A DNA stretch of 64,000 nt from Hybos culiciformis (Eukaryota; Arthropoda; Insecta; Diptera; Hybotidae). Numbering within the stretch: the first letter of the stretch is position 1; each line of letters begins with the position of its first letter. Where the stretch lies: the NCBI GenBank assembly GCA_964007475.1, contig OZ023273.1, positions 46,501,525-46,565,524 of the forward strand. Direction: 5' to 3'. Under the pieces are notes generated by a model. That model worked only from the letters and a program-made list of their open reading frames with translations, did not search any database and had not been told where the DNA came from. This document shows, in pieces, positions 37,028 through 51,247 of this stretch. The translations under genes and the position numbers were made by a program.

Positions 37028-37780
37028 TAATGCGCATGGCTTCGGTAAGTTGTATTTACATTTGCAAATTTAGCTCGGTAAATGGTCCATTACATGCATC
37101 AATACACATGCAATTATAGAGGAATGTAAATTGTATTTACATTTCCCTGTGATGTAAATTGTATTTACATTGCTCTATATTGCATTTACATTCTTCATTT
37201 TGAACTGCGTAATACTATAAACAAAAATAATATCACTCACACTCAGAATATTTCTCTTTTTTCCTTTTATCTCTAAAAGAAAGAAATAAAATAAATAAAA
37301 TGAACGTGGAATATTTCCCAAATCCTCTTTTATCTGCAAAAGAAAGAGAAATTAAACAAGAATGAACGTGGAATATTTCCCAAATCCTCTTTTATCTTCA
37401 AAAGAAAGAGAAATTAAAGAAGAATTAACGTGGAATATTTCCCAAATTTTCTTTTATCTGTAAAAGAAAGGGAAATTAAAGAAGAATTAACGTGGAATAT
37501 TTCCCTCAATTTCTTTTATCTTTATTTTTTATTATAAATTATCTCTATATTCTCTCTTTGCAACTACCTCTCCCATGCACATTAAAGCAGTATACAATAC
37601 ATGTTAATCAAATTTGTTATACAGCTCGTTGTGTATACACACAAACACATAGCACTCGTCAATATTATATCACTCGACCTTCGGTCTCGTAATATAAGCA
37701 TGACTCGTGTCTATGTGTTTGTGTGTATACACAACTCGCAAGAATAACAAATTTTCTTAACATGTATTGTAATCTACTAT
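37028..37780 (+). mobile_element. Dispersed hairpin/minisatellite element, copy 3 (longest)
   Basis: The left block (CGGTAAGTTGTATTTACA and on to GCATCAATACACATGCAATT) and right end (ATGTATTGTAATCTACTAT) match copies 1 and 2. The centre has first a 28-bp repeat of the near-palindrome GTAAATTGTATTTAC (from 37126), then a 62-bp minisatellite. The subterminal hairpin has 25-bp perfect arms at 37628-37652 and 37711-37735, enclosing a loop that contains CACTCGACC and GGTCTCGT. No protein is encoded. Confidence 0.72.
37250..37525. repeat. 62-bp minisatellite, about four units
   Basis: The motif AACGTGGAATATTTCCC recurs at exactly 62-bp spacing (units anchored at 37302, 37364, 37426 and 37488). The rest of each unit is CTTTTATCTGCAAAAGAAAG-like. 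Within each unit GGAATATTTCC is itself palindromic. It forms the variable centre of the surrounding element. Confidence 0.9.
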
Positions 37781-40700
37781 TAATTTAGACTCCTAGAATA
37801 AAAAGACATTGTAGTAATGATAGTGAGTGCAAATAAAAAGTTTAAAGTTACGCCACTTATTTGTGGTAAGCTATTGAACTGTTTATTAAATTTGAAAGTA
37901 GTAAATTTTTTGGAAATTACAAATTTTTTTCATTATCAAAAAAAGAAATTAAAAAAAAAGAATCTTAAATCTTATTGTACGGTAGATAAAATAAAATGTT
38001 AAGTTTGAAAGTTTATGTATACGAGCAAAATAAATAAAAAAATTTGTTCTTTATAACAAAATACTTTTTAATCAAATTTTATTATTTAAAATTTTAAACA
38101 ATATTTATGTTAAAACTAATTGATTCTTGTCTATTTAATAATTTGATTTTGATATAAAACAAGTTAAAAATGTATACACAAACATCCAGGAAAATAATTT
38201 ATTCTGATTTAATTTTTAGGGCATAGATCATTATTACGAAGTATTTTCTTAAGCTGATTTGTTTAATTTGGACATAACAATGATTAATTTTTTTTTTGTT
38301 TTTACGTATTTTTCAATGTACACAATGAAATAATCTGTTTGTGTAATACTATTATCATTGGGGTATGTTGTATTTAACTTAGGTAAAATCAACAAATACA
38401 TGTTGTGGAAACTTTTGTCAGTAACTAAAGAGTATAAGAGAAGTTATATGTTATATCTTGAAAGATAATAAATATAGCTGTGAGTTATATGGAATTTATA
38501 TCTTGATGTCTGTCAATACTCTTTCTGAAATTTTTTATGTAAAGAAAGAAAAATCATAAAACTTCTTTAAATACTAATAAACCAAAAAAGTAAATACATA
38601 TAGTTAATTTAACTTTTTAAAATTTATTAAAATTCAATTCACCCTATTTTAAAAAATAAAACTAATTTAACATGTAAATGTATAATAAACAAAAAAATTA
38701 TATATAACATAAAAATTTGTCAAATATTAAGGGGATTCATCTTGGCTTTATAACAAATTATAAGGTTTGGCGCCTTTAATAAAACAACGATTGCTAATTA
38801 AACTTTCCTAAACTCAAAAAAAAAAATTTAATTAATTGTATTTTAGGATTAAAACCCAAAAAAAAAAAAAAAAAAAAACAATTTTTTTTTTTACATTTTA
38901 TAAATCTAAATATAATGAATTGGCAATTTCAATCTTGACGTTTATCTATAAGTATATTACTCAATTCAATTAAAATAAGTTTAATCATTTTAGAATGAAA
39001 ATGTTTTCTGAAGAAAAAATTGATTCTCATTTTATTATTATTTTCATTTTTCGTAGTAAAGTAGTAAAGGAAGGTTGATAAAACCAAGTATGATATTGCA
39101 GTTAGCTTTTGAATATAAATTATTAAAACTTAAACTGAATCTGAAAAATTAGATTATATTGAAAGAAAACAGATTACTAAACCTGTTATTGAAGTTGTAA
39201 ATTTTGATTATTAATTCATAATGCTATTATATTCATTGATATGACAAAGATTGGTACTATGGTATACAATTCTAGATTCTTATTTATCATTTCATTCGAT
39301 TGTTGTTGAGGTGATTTTTAAATTATTCAATTAATATAAAAATAGAACAAAGTGCTGCTATCAATACGTCAAAAATACTGAATTCTCACCCCAATCTGTA
39401 ATTATATTTCATATTCTAAATTGGGGCACTGGAGAACTTTACATAAACGCATCTATGCAAAATGAATACGTACATACACCATCTTATTTTTACCTACCGC
39501 TCAATAAATTTAGTATTTTTCATTTTAAAAAAAAAAGTTATTAATGAAACTCTGTCTCAACTCAGCAACTGCAGTATTTTCTAAAAAAAACTATATGAAT
39601 AAAAGTAATGATGATGCATAATCATTTCCCCCAATCAATTTCTTTTATCAGAAACTTTAAATCTTAATAAAAAAAAAAAAGTATAATCTCAATTTTAAAT
39701 TGATTAAATTATTTCATTTTCATATATCAGTTTTTTTTTTCTAGAAAATCTTAGGTAATAATAAAATATCATGTTAGGGTTAGATCGATGACAGAAGGTT
39801 ACTGTGAAAGTGATTTTATGACAAATGTATTTTTGATATCTAATTTTATTTAAAGCAAGTATAAGATAATCATAATCATTCGGGAAAAAAACCCCCTCAT
39901 AAAAAAGCAAATCATTACACAAGATATTTTGTGAACGTAGTTAAAAAAAAAAATAGTTATAAAATTAAAAAAAAATATATATAATAATTATACTGGGTAC
40001 ATTATGAAAAAGTGAATCTGCGGTCAATAGTTTTAAATGTTTTAATAGTATACAAATTTTTTGATTCTGTCTGCGAGTTGACATAAGTATAGTACTATAT
40101 ATATTAATTGATTAAAATATAAGCAAAAAAAATTAAACAAATAATAATACAATAATAAATTTCTATCAACAGTTGCAAAATGTATCATCGATTTGAAGCT
40201 TTTTTGATATATCGTTCGACGTTTTTTAATCACAAACATTAAAAAATAATAATTTTGATTTAACCATCACTAAAGTATGTGATCGAGTATATGATAATTA
40301 CAAAAGTGTTAACAATGTAATGAAAATTTAAAATTTTATAGAATTATCGAGTATTTTTAGGTTCTGAATTTTCTAGAAGATAACTTTAAATATGGTTTAT
40401 ATTTTTTTAATCGAAACAACAATATTGAGATAATTTATATTTTTGACAAAAAAAAAATTTCCCCACATTTTTGAAAATGATATTCGCTCATTCAACCATA
40501 ATGGAAAAATTATATAATTTAATATAATCTAATAAATAATACCTCATTATGGTAAATTGTTATTCATATTTTTTTTTTTTTTATATGAGAAATTATAATT
40601 TTGATTATATTGTCTACACGCCTAAAAAATAAGTATATGTACATAAAATAAGAAAATTTCATTCACAAAAAAAAAGACACAAAAATTATCAAAAAAGTTA

Positions 40701-42196
40701 ATCAATTTTTGTGTTTTTTTTTTCTTGTTTGTTTACAAAAACCAAAAAAAAAGATAAATTCTTTAGATCATAATAATAATGGCGCGTGTATGTTCTTTTT
40801 GGAGACAAAAAATGAATAAATTATTATTTTAATGATAAAATATAAATATTCTTAATTTTTCTTTTTTTGTTATTTTCTTTATTTTTATTTTTATATTAAA
40901 AGTATGACCACAGAGCAAAAAAATATTTTTGAAATGAAGACAAAGAGGAAAAGCACATAAAAACACTCCCACCCAGTCGATGATACTGAAGCTGAACTAT
41001 ATATATAGTTGTAGAATAAGTTAACATCAGCTGATGAGGTGGGTGTTTGAATTATTTAACACAAATAGCTTGTTTGAGTAAAAAGTGTTGAAATTTCAAA
41101 GGACACGGTATGGAAAGCCAATGAAATACAGACCAACCTTCAAAGTACAGAAATCTGTTCTATATTTTAATCAATAAAAGATCAAAATTAATTAAAAGTT
41201 CAGTGTTATGTAAAATTTCTGGATTCGCTATGATTAATAACTGTTGTCAATATTTTTGTAAGTATATACTTACAATAATTCTTATTGTAAAAAATATTTT
41301 TTTTTCTCTATAGTGAATCTGAATGGAGTAGTAGTTTTTAGTTTGATTTTTAATTTTTGCACACATTACAATTTTTCATTCAAAATTATAAACAAACGGG
41401 AGAACAAATTATATTAGAAATTGATCCCAAATGTCCAAATTGTTCTAAACGCCACCCTTAAGCCTTAAAGACAGATAGTACATAATATCAATTTTGTTAT
41501 GTTTAAGCGTATAACATTTACATTTTTCTGTATACGTAAAGATTATATATATAGCTAATATTTAATTCTCATTTTCAATAATAAAACTATATGTATTCAA
41601 ATAAATTTACAAATTATATGATCAACCGTCATATTAATAATTGATGCTCATGCTGAGTGTCTCATTCATTATATCATTTTATTTACAAATAAAGTTAAAG
41701 AAATAAAATATAATCCACACAATTTAATTTTAAAGAATTTTTTTGTGTTATTTTATATTGCATACGATCTTTTTTTTTTCAACTGCGTTGTGTATATATA
41801 TACAAATTAAGTTAAAAAGTTGATGACAAGTTTTTTAAAACTATTTTTCAATAAGTTTCAAATTTAAAAAAATATATGAATATTTTTACTGAATCTAAAT
41901 CTAAAAAATATAATATACAAACAAAGTATGTAATAAAATAGAAAAACTATAATTGAAGAATTATAATATATACCAGACGCGGCCAGACTTTACTTGATAA
42001 AGGTCGACCCAACATGAAAATTGGAATGCAAGATCGGCGTGAAATTAACATTATTATTGTATATGTATTCAAGCAATACCTCTTAAAGTCTTAAACATGA
42101 ATATTTTTCATAATGAACCAAAAACAATATTTAAAAAAAATAAAATTCAAATTTAGGCATGACGGTTATTGCTCGTACGGAAATGGCGATCGACCG
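37781..42196. other. AT-rich non-coding stretch
   Basis: There is no supported gene. An imperfect palindrome of about 90 bp lies at 40961-41048 (AAACACTCCCACC against GGTGGGTGTTT, with a partly matching inner part around CATCAGCTGATG). Poly(A) runs at 38860-38878 and elsewhere are the only other structure. Confidence 0.5.
40961..41048. repeat. Imperfect 90-bp palindrome
   Basis: Left AAACACTCCCACC and right GGTGGGTGTTT are inverted, and the inner flanks (GTCGATGATACTGAAGCTGAAC against GTTAACATCAGCTGATGAG) pair in part, with ACTATATATATAGT near the centre. It could be a short fold-back element. I found no target duplication. Confidence 0.5.
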
Positions 42197-42199
42197 TAA

Positions 42200-42626
42200 T
42201 GCCTTGGACAAACTTACACGATTAACATGTTCTTGATCAAGAACATATGTTAATTTTATGTTTTTGAAGTAGTTTTCCCATAGTAATAAAAAAAAGAACA
42301 AGAACATGTTCTTGCGAAAACATGTTGTTATTAAAGGATGGGTTGAGTAATTTTTACAAATATTTCATGAGGCAATATGTGGAAGCCATTAATGTTCACT
42401 GGGGTATCATTTTTGACGTTGACTTTGACAATTTTATGTTGTATTTATTTGTAAACAAATGAAAATTGTTATTGTTTTTTATTTTGAATTTGTTTTTAAA
42501 CTTGAGAAAAAAAAAACAGATGTTTATCTGTTTTGTAAAACACATTAAGGTAGTCTGTTCGGTCGATTTTAATAACATGTTTTTGTGCTCAAGAACATGT
42601 TTTTCGAGTTCAGTTTGTCCAAGGCA
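42200..42626. mobile_element. MITE with TAA target duplication (PIF/Harbinger-like)
   Basis: Perfect inverted ends TGCCTTGGACAAACT are bounded by TAA on both sides (42197-42199 and 42627-42629). Several copies of an AACATGTTCTTG motif, itself palindromic in part, sit inside both ends. No protein is encoded; the overlapping short frames on both strands are by-products. At 427 bp it is a classic non-autonomous element. Confidence 0.85.
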
Positions 42627-42629
42627 TAA

Positions 42630-45600
42630 GACATCTGAAAATAAGGCCAAAACATTTTAATTCGCCTTCTCTGATTCTTAATAATGGAGTCGAGTTGGGC
42701 ACGGTAAGAGATTTCGTTGTCGCTCTCCGTCATGGTATAGCTTGGTCATCAGCATAATACAATAGAAGCAAAAATATACCAAAATGTGACTTTATATAGT
42801 AAAATTATTTAAACTTCACCACTTTCTTTTACATCAAAATTCAGATAAATGGTCTAAAACACGTGGTATTTATTTTAATGAAATATTTATATATTCAGTC
42901 AATTTATTTTATTATATTTATAGTTATTCATAATAATAATTCTCTTATTACCCTGAATAATTATCTTAACTTGTTCAACTTTTTCTTTTATTCTGAATAT
43001 TTTCAAGATTTTAACTCTATAATAAAAGGCGTATAAACATACAGATATTAATTACGATTTTTCTGATAATTTTTAATAATTTGTAAAAAAAAATTTATTG
43101 AAATTATTTTGGGAATAAATTATTTGATTTAATAATTTTAATACAGAACTTTTAAACTATGGTTACATTTTCAGGATTAAAATGAACTATGTATTATAAA
43201 AAATCATAAAAAAGGGACATTCCTACCCTGCTATTTTTATACTTAGTTTTCTATCGTTAAAATTTTTTCTAAGAATTTGAAGTAATATTCTTTACTTGAA
43301 TTAAGTCAAACTCAAATATTTTTTTTTTACTTGATTCTTTATACTTTTCCTTTTTTGAATTTTTAACAATCTTTTATAAATATTATCTATAGTTTGTAAA
43401 TTTTATAATTAGTCCTTAGCTTACTTTTATATACCAAAACTTTTGTAAAAAGTAAAATCCAAATAGCTTATAATTGGTTTAATATTAAACTGTTAGCTGT
43501 TAATTGAATAAAATAAATAAAAAATAAGGTTTTTACTAATGTTTGGTTTATTTTGATCTAATAAATAAAATTGAAACTCAAAAACAAACTTTTTTAATTA
43601 TTAAACAATATTTTGACTGTCTGTCGCCGTATGGAACGACTTCTTAAAAGTGGTAATTAAATTTGAACTATGTAGGTAATAGATATCTATGTACATATAT
43701 TGTCCATCTTCTTTCAAATTACTTTGTAACCCTCTTACGATATCTTAATTTTTCATAAATCCTTAAAATATAACCCTTATTTAAATCAAAGAAACGTGCA
43801 ACAGAAATCTAAACAATAAGACATTCTTTTCCACAAATTATGTCATTATTATATTGAAAGTTCCCTGTAAGATCTATATGCCAATCGCGTCCTCATGACA
43901 AACATTATGATTACAATTTTATTTTCATAAAAATATCAGTATCAATCAATTCATTTTCAATCGCATGATAATTTGGCATAAATTTTCCAAAAAGGTTATA
44001 ATAGATTTTTCAAAATATATCATCATTAGGTATATATAACAAAAACAAAATACAAATATTTTTCTATGAAAGTGTTTTTGTTATCCTGTTCCGCTCTATT
44101 TGTCCTAATTTTCCGGTTAATTTAAAGAAACCCATGATATGATGAAAAATTTGCTATGGACTTTTGAAAAGAAAAAAAAAACACATTTTTTTATGTAGTG
44201 ATTTCATATAACTATATATACAGAAAAATAATAAACCCCGTAGGAGGGTGAAATTTAAATAAATTTAAAATTTTCGTATGCTGTATTATATGTAAGTATA
44301 CAAATATTTATTTATTTATGTATCTAATTCTGAAAAATAACTTCACTTTATATAAATTCAAAAAAAAGGACTCTGGATATAAACCAAGAATTATGGGTTT
44401 GACAATTAGCAAAATTTAGATATTCCAGGAAATATTATGATTATCAACAATAATTAAGATATTAATCTAATAATAATGAATATGACAATTTTTTATTTAT
44501 ATTAGAACTATTTGGGCTTTCACATATCAATTCATATGCATGGATTAGAAATTTCAAAGAGATTCATAATTCCCAATTTTTAAAAACGAAATATTAAAAT
44601 AAGTTTACAAAGCGAGTACAATATAGAAACCTACTCAATTGTATACAAATTAAATTTATTCCAAGATTTAACAAACCCATTAATATGCGATATTTCGGGT
44701 AATACAAGATACAAAATAAGATATTCCACTCAACATACTTAAATAATGTCAAATAAAAAACTCCCACAAAATGAATTATTGAAACAATATCGGCGTAATT
44801 TATAATTTTTTTTAAAATAGAACTAGTTTTGAAATTAAAACTAGCGAATTTTTTAAAAAGCCTTGCTGCTTGACTAACTAACTATAATATTCCCATTCAT
44901 TCAATTCTTGCCGTTGAAAATTAATAATTTTGATTTGAATTGAAAGGTTAGTAAGATTATTGCATCCGAGTTCTTTAATCTCTCTGTAACCATACTATGA
45001 CCAATTTAAAACAATTTTGAAAAGAAATTTCAGATGAAAACAACTTGAATTATATATTTTTAAAAGGATTTTTATTTATAAAAAAAAAAACAACACGACA
45101 ATTTCTCAAACCGGAAATAATAAATTTTAATTTTTATTTCCATAAATTTGCAAATTTTACGTACACATAATATTTTCTTCGTTTTTTTTTTTTTTTTTCA
45201 ATGAAAATAATGTATTTTTCTTCTTCTTTTTTTTTAATAAAAGTACGTGAATTTATTCTTTTATTTTCACAACTACTCTGCTTTGTTTGCCACATTTGTA
45301 AAATATAAAAATAAAATAAAAAATTGGTGTGATTTCCTTTTTTGATCTTAAAACAAAACCAAAAAAAAAAAAAAAACAATGTCTATCTCCTGAAGATTAT
45401 CCGGGCTCTATGAAATAATTTTGATTCTTTATTTTTATATTTCAAATTCAATAATTCATAACAAAAAAGAAAAATTAAAGAAAAAAGAAAAAAAAAACCC
45501 ATCTGCATTGATAAATTTTTCATCTGGACAATAAAATAAATTTTGTCTTATTTTTTTGGCAAAAAGATCAAAAAAAATTTTTTTTTTTTTTTACTCCTTT

Positions 45601-48600
45601 AAGGATATAAATGTATACGAATATATATATACAACACGTGCCCTTTATTCGTTATGTTTTTATTATTTGTGTCGCAATATAATCTCTTTATTAGATAAAA
45701 ATGACATATTTATTACCCAGCATGATATTCGAATTGAGAATACACTCATTGAATATAATATATTCACTTATTTTTTCTATATATACATATATAAATATTT
45801 TGTTTACATGTCACTTAAGTTTATATGAACATCATATTTGTTTACAAAAAAAAAAATATATATTTAATGTAAACTTCAAGACTTAAGACTTAAAATATTT
45901 AAAATTAAATTTCACTAATCTTATAAATACATATAATTTTATTTATATTTATTTATAATATACATTCATTTGTATTAAGTTTTTAAATTGTTGTTAATTC
46001 CATGTTCCATCATATCACACTATATAAATCTTTTTGGAAAAAATTTTATAATTATAAATTGGAAATAAATGCAACAAAAGGATAATGTGAAATAATGAAG
46101 TGCGTATGTTCTCTCATCATAATTAAATTAACATGGGGCTCCTTAATGAATTTTTTAATTAAAAAAAAGTATGTATATCTTCCTTTTTTCAATTTTTCCT
46201 TGTTTTATTATCCTTTACCCAGTCAGAAAAAAAATAAAAAAAGAAAAACAGAAAAATTTTCCTTAAATTAATTTATGTTTATATCAAGAGGAAATTTATA
46301 TTGTTTCATAATTAAAAATATTGCAACTATGAGGAAAAAAAATTTATTTATTATAGGTGGCAAAGGATAATTTTGTTTTTTCTTTCATTAAAATAAAATA
46401 CAGTAAATTATCCCCTGATGAGTTTTCTATTAAACATAAGAATTTTTTTTTTTATAAGTAATGCTGCATAAAGAAATGTTATTTAAGAAGCTTCAGCTGA
46501 ATTTCTTTAGATACATAATTATAAAAATTGACTTTTTGAGAAAAGATATTATAGCTGCTATCAAATTAGTGATCAAATACTAAATTGAATAAAAAATTGT
46601 TGAGATTTTAAAAAATCAATAAAAAAAATATACATTTTACGTAAATGAAAATATAATTATGTTATAGTTATGATTTGATAGTCCAATATTGTTCAAACAA
46701 GTCACACATAAATGTAGCATTTTTTAAATTTATCGATGATTTATGTTTTACAAAATAATAACAAACATACATACTACGATAATGAATTATTGGAACGTGC
46801 TATCATCAGAATCTCTAGATTTTATAAGTATTATATACGACAAATACGGTTGACTCACTATATTTTGTTTAATTTTTTTGAAGAATTTACTAAGAATAAA
46901 ATTAAAATTACCGAAACTATAAAATTTAATTAAGATATTTTAAAGTGAATGTAAAATTTATTTATGTAATAAATTCATTGCTGAGGCAATAATAATTCAA
47001 CTTAAAAATAAAGAAAAAAATCAATTCAGACGAATTATATTTCGTATTTTATATACATTCAAGACAAATTTTTAATTAAAAACGAAAATTACTTCAAATT
47101 TGTCCTTGAAATGCTCATTAAATGAGGTTTTTTATCATAATTTCATTTATTAAAAAGTAACGAAATACTCGCAGTAATTGTTACACTTTTCAATAATTCA
47201 CGTCAATAGAATTAATATTTTTTTTTTTATTTTTTTTTTTTTTAAATATTACAAGATTTTTTTTTGTTATTAAACTGTTATTAAATTTTCGATAACTTAT
47301 TGTTCAAGGACATAGCGAATAAGTATGATTGTAATATGTTTTAAACCCCTTTAGCTTCCACTTATAACACATCTTTAACATATAATAATCACAGTAGGAT
47401 ATTGTAACGGTTAGTTGTTAGGAAAAAATATCCATCTGGATTCTTTTTGCATAAATATAAGTTTAAAAGTCATGCCCCTTGTCCCAGTTTTATGTTATAT
47501 ATGTTCATCACTTTCTTAAATTTGACTCTATAATTGAACATAATATTTTACTTATTAAAAGAACATTAAACAAAATATAAAAATAATCTTACTTTTTGAA
47601 TTTTCATTAGAAAAATGTAATAAAATCATTCATATATTACATTGATTAACATGAAAGGACAATTCTTTTGAATGAAATCAGTGTAATTAATCTAATGATA
47701 ATTGACGGCAACAATTGCAAGAAGTAGGAATGAATACATAAACAATGTTTTTTAATTGCAGTTATGCTAATTCAGTTTGGTATCAGTTATAATGTCGTAG
47801 TTGTGATGATTATTGCATATTGCAAAACATTCCCAAAGAGTGGAAAAAGTCATATTGTTCCCATCATTAATCGACTTTGGATTCAGCTGACTTATTAACA
47901 TAAAACATTGATACCAAATAAGTTATTAAATAATCTTGCTGAATGGTTTTATTTCATTTATCTGACATTTATTGAACATTTATCGAACAAAATTCTGTCT
48001 TCGCAAATGTAATAAAGGAAAAATAATAAATATATGTAATTATGTAATAAATTAATAAAGAAAAGTACGTATATAGTTGAAAAATCGAAAAACTAAAATT
48101 TGGAATATGTATTTATGTTTATTTCATTCAGATTAGATTTTAGATTATGAAACAACAAATACTTTTACTACTATCTATAGTACATCTACACTAATTTAAG
48201 AAACAAACAGCGATCCTTTTAGTGGATTTTTTTTTTTGCTTTTAAAGTTTTGAAAAGAAAAACAATGGTAATATTTTGCTTATAAAATCATATTATTGCA
48301 GCATTAAATATTCTTTTTATAATAATAGCTAAACGGAAAAACCCCCAATGGCGCTACTGAAAGGATATGAGTGTAAATTTCTACGGGGTTCCTTTTTAGT
48401 AATTCACCTGGGGCGTATAATTATGCGAAATGGAAAAATCAAATACTATGTATACGTTTAGCTTGTTAGATGAGAAAAATCAATCCCTCCTCATTTTTTT
48501 TGCAAATTCACCACAATAATATTAAATTCTTCTGCGTAATAAAATAATAAACCTACCTATATTTTTTTTAAATAAATTTGTCGAGGAATAATATTTCATT

Positions 48601-50634
48601 CAATTTACGTACACATACATCGAATAAAAATTTTATATAAACAAATTTAGATCGAACATTAATTTTTAATGACAAACTTATCATTAATAACAAATTATTT
48701 TGAATGCTTCAAATTATTGGAAATATCATATTATCAAGTAAAATGTGTTATAATTATTTCTAGATGTAGATTTCGGCCCAAGATTTTCAAGAAACCAACC
48801 AACATGTGTTTAAAAAAATTGTTACACGACCCAGAAGAGCTCTTCTAATAAGCTTATTTTCCCTGTATAAAAAAATTAACGGAACGTGAATATTGGTTCT
48901 TAAGATCTCATTTACACTAAACTCTAAGCTGTCTTAACAAAGTATGTCGAAACCTTTTCCGAGTAAGCCAAAGGCGGAAAGAAATTCTTATTTTGATTTC
49001 AGTTGGAAAATTAACCATCTTACGTCTTGACACATACATTGCATAGACATATGTTCTTCATTTACAAAGAAACATTTGTTATTAATTTTTAATTTGAAAT
49101 TTAATTGCAACCAATGAATTTTCATTGATCCAAACTGGGAAAAAAAAAATTTTTAAATTACCATTTAATTACTAAATATTAAATTTTTGATTAATATAAT
49201 TTCTCATTGATTAAAAATAAATTAAAAAAATTTCATATTTTCAATTTTATGAAAATCATTTATTATTGAACTAAAAATAAAAAAAAAAAAAAAATACGAA
49301 GAAACGTACTTTTTGTAGTTTCACCGGCTCTGCACGCCAGGTGTGAAAATTTATTTATATATACTTTTTTTTTCATTAAACTTTTTCCAAAAACAACTTT
49401 TGTTATTATTTTTGGCTAATATAAAAAACAAAATTTAATATCTTTTTATATGAAAACCGAATACAATGGAAATATTATTATATTATCTGTACTATTGAAT
49501 GAATTTTATTTATTTTTTTTTTAATTTTGAAATGAAGAATCTTCAAAAAAAAAAATTATGATAATAATAATAGTAATGAAGTTTATTAAAAAATATTTTG
49601 AGTGTTTTCATTATTTAATATAAACAAAAAACATCAACAAGCATCATCATTACTATCATCATGCACAATAAACGTTATTCTGACCAATTTGAATTTTCTG
49701 TAAGATAGGCATACTTAAAGTTCCCAAAAGAGAACGCTAGTGGATAAATTCTTCTACTTTGTTAAGTATTGAAATTATTGAAAATTTGTTTTCGATATTT
49801 TACACAATTTATAGGCGCCTTAAAATTACTTGGAGTGAAGATTAATAATTCCGGATACTGTAGTAAAAGTTATAAGAGAAACATTATTTAAAATAATTGT
49901 TCTATCAAATTTTTGATTAAGTTAAGAAATAATAATAATTATATACTATAATAAAACAAAAAAACTTTATGTTGAAAGGCAAAAATTTATTAGTTAGCCT
50001 AGATAATTTTGTTTAAGTTAGGTGATTCAAAAATTTTTTGAATTTTATTTAGACGTTTGAATTTTTTATTCATATTAAGCTCGTATAAGTTTGTAATTAA
50101 ATGTATTCTTGATTTTCAATAAATGAACAAATCAAAAATTATTTCGTTTGCACTCTATATAATATAATATTAGAAAAGTGGTTTTTATACCAAAACCATT
50201 TTAGACTTTCCGAAACAAATGATACAAATATTTATCTTTTTGTTCTGTAAATTGGGTGGTGATTGCTTTCAATTTTTAATATGATGATTATTCAAAAACA
50301 TCATCTTCACTCCTTTTTTTTTCTTTTTTTTTTTTGAAATTAGAACTTTTATTAAAAAATATTCTATAAATGTAACGTATGTAAAAAATTTTCCAATATA
50401 ATAATCTTTTTTTGAATAAAAATTACAATAGAAATTAGTTGTACTTTCAAAGAGATAAATTCTTTAATCTTTGCCGCTTTTTGATAGTGATAAATAAATT
50501 GTAAAATTTTTTTGTTTTTTTTTAATTATTACACTTTTTTAAGGTCAAAACTTTCATCCTCTCGTCGAACTTACTGGTACAAATCTAGAAGAAGTAACTT
50601 ATACTACTTACACACTTCAAAATTGAGTATTAAT
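42630..50634. other. Long AT-rich non-coding stretch
   Basis: No gene or bounded element was recognised in 8 kb. There are frequent poly(A)/poly(T) runs, as at 45187-45199, 45360-45376 and 49278-49294. Short frames with F/K/Y-rich peptides (for example 45134-45379 and 45556-45828) follow from these runs. Confidence 0.5.
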
Positions 50635-50642
50635 ATATGTAG

Positions 50643-51247
50643 TAGACTGGTTCATTTTCGAGGTCATGTTGAGATTTTCTTGTCGCCCATGCAGATTTCG
50701 AACAATTAAATAAAAAAAACGAGAAAACGCTCTTAGATTTTTCGAAATTTTGTTTCCCCATCGAGCGCAACCAGTTTTTGTGATGGTTGAGGCCTAGACC
50801 TAATAAGGTGGGTTCAAAACTCTGTAACTTTTTTCTCTTTGAATTTTTTTTCCTCCTTTTTTTTTTGGTTTAATTGTCTTGATGCTCCCTTCATTTTTGT
50901 GAAAAGATATGGTGTCTTAAAGTAAAAATAAAATGGGGACAAAAGTTTAAATTCACCTTTAGAGAGTTGTAAAAAAAAAAGGATAAGTCGTATAGCCTTA
51001 CGATGTTAACAAAAAATGAAGGGAGCATCAAGGCAGTTAAACCAAAAAAAAAAGGAAGAAAAAAAATTCTAAGAGAAAAAGGTTAAAGAGTTTTGAACCC
51101 ACCTTATTAGGTCTAGGCCCCAAACATCACAAAAACTTGATGGGGAAACAAAATTTCGAAAAATCAAGGAGGACGTATTTCGTTTCTTGATGTAAACTTT
51201 CAGAATCTGTGTGGGCGGCAAAAAAAATTTTTTTGTGAACCAGCCTA
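50643..51247. mobile_element. Long-inverted-arm element with hAT-type 8-bp target duplication
   Basis: The two halves are inverted copies. For example, GGCCTAGACCTAATAAGG and GGTGGGTTCAAAACTCT on the left reappear reversed on the right, as does the TTGATGCTCCCTTCATTTTT block. The arms are about 270 bp around a spacer of roughly 90 bp. The outer ends are TAGACTGGTTCA and (reversed) TAGGCTGGTTCA, and ATATGTAG is duplicated exactly on both sides (50635-50642 and 51248-51255). TAG ends and an 8-bp duplication fit hAT. There is no coding region. A transcript would fold into a long double-stranded RNA. Confidence 0.82.

Noticed and set aside
37250..37525. CRISPR-like array because of regular 62-bp spacing
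   Set aside because: Whole units are repeated with no unique spacers, and the setting is eukaryotic; it is a minisatellite.
42396..42660. Overlapping frames on both strands
   Set aside because: They fall within the MITE at 42200-42626 and its inverted motifs; no protein features.
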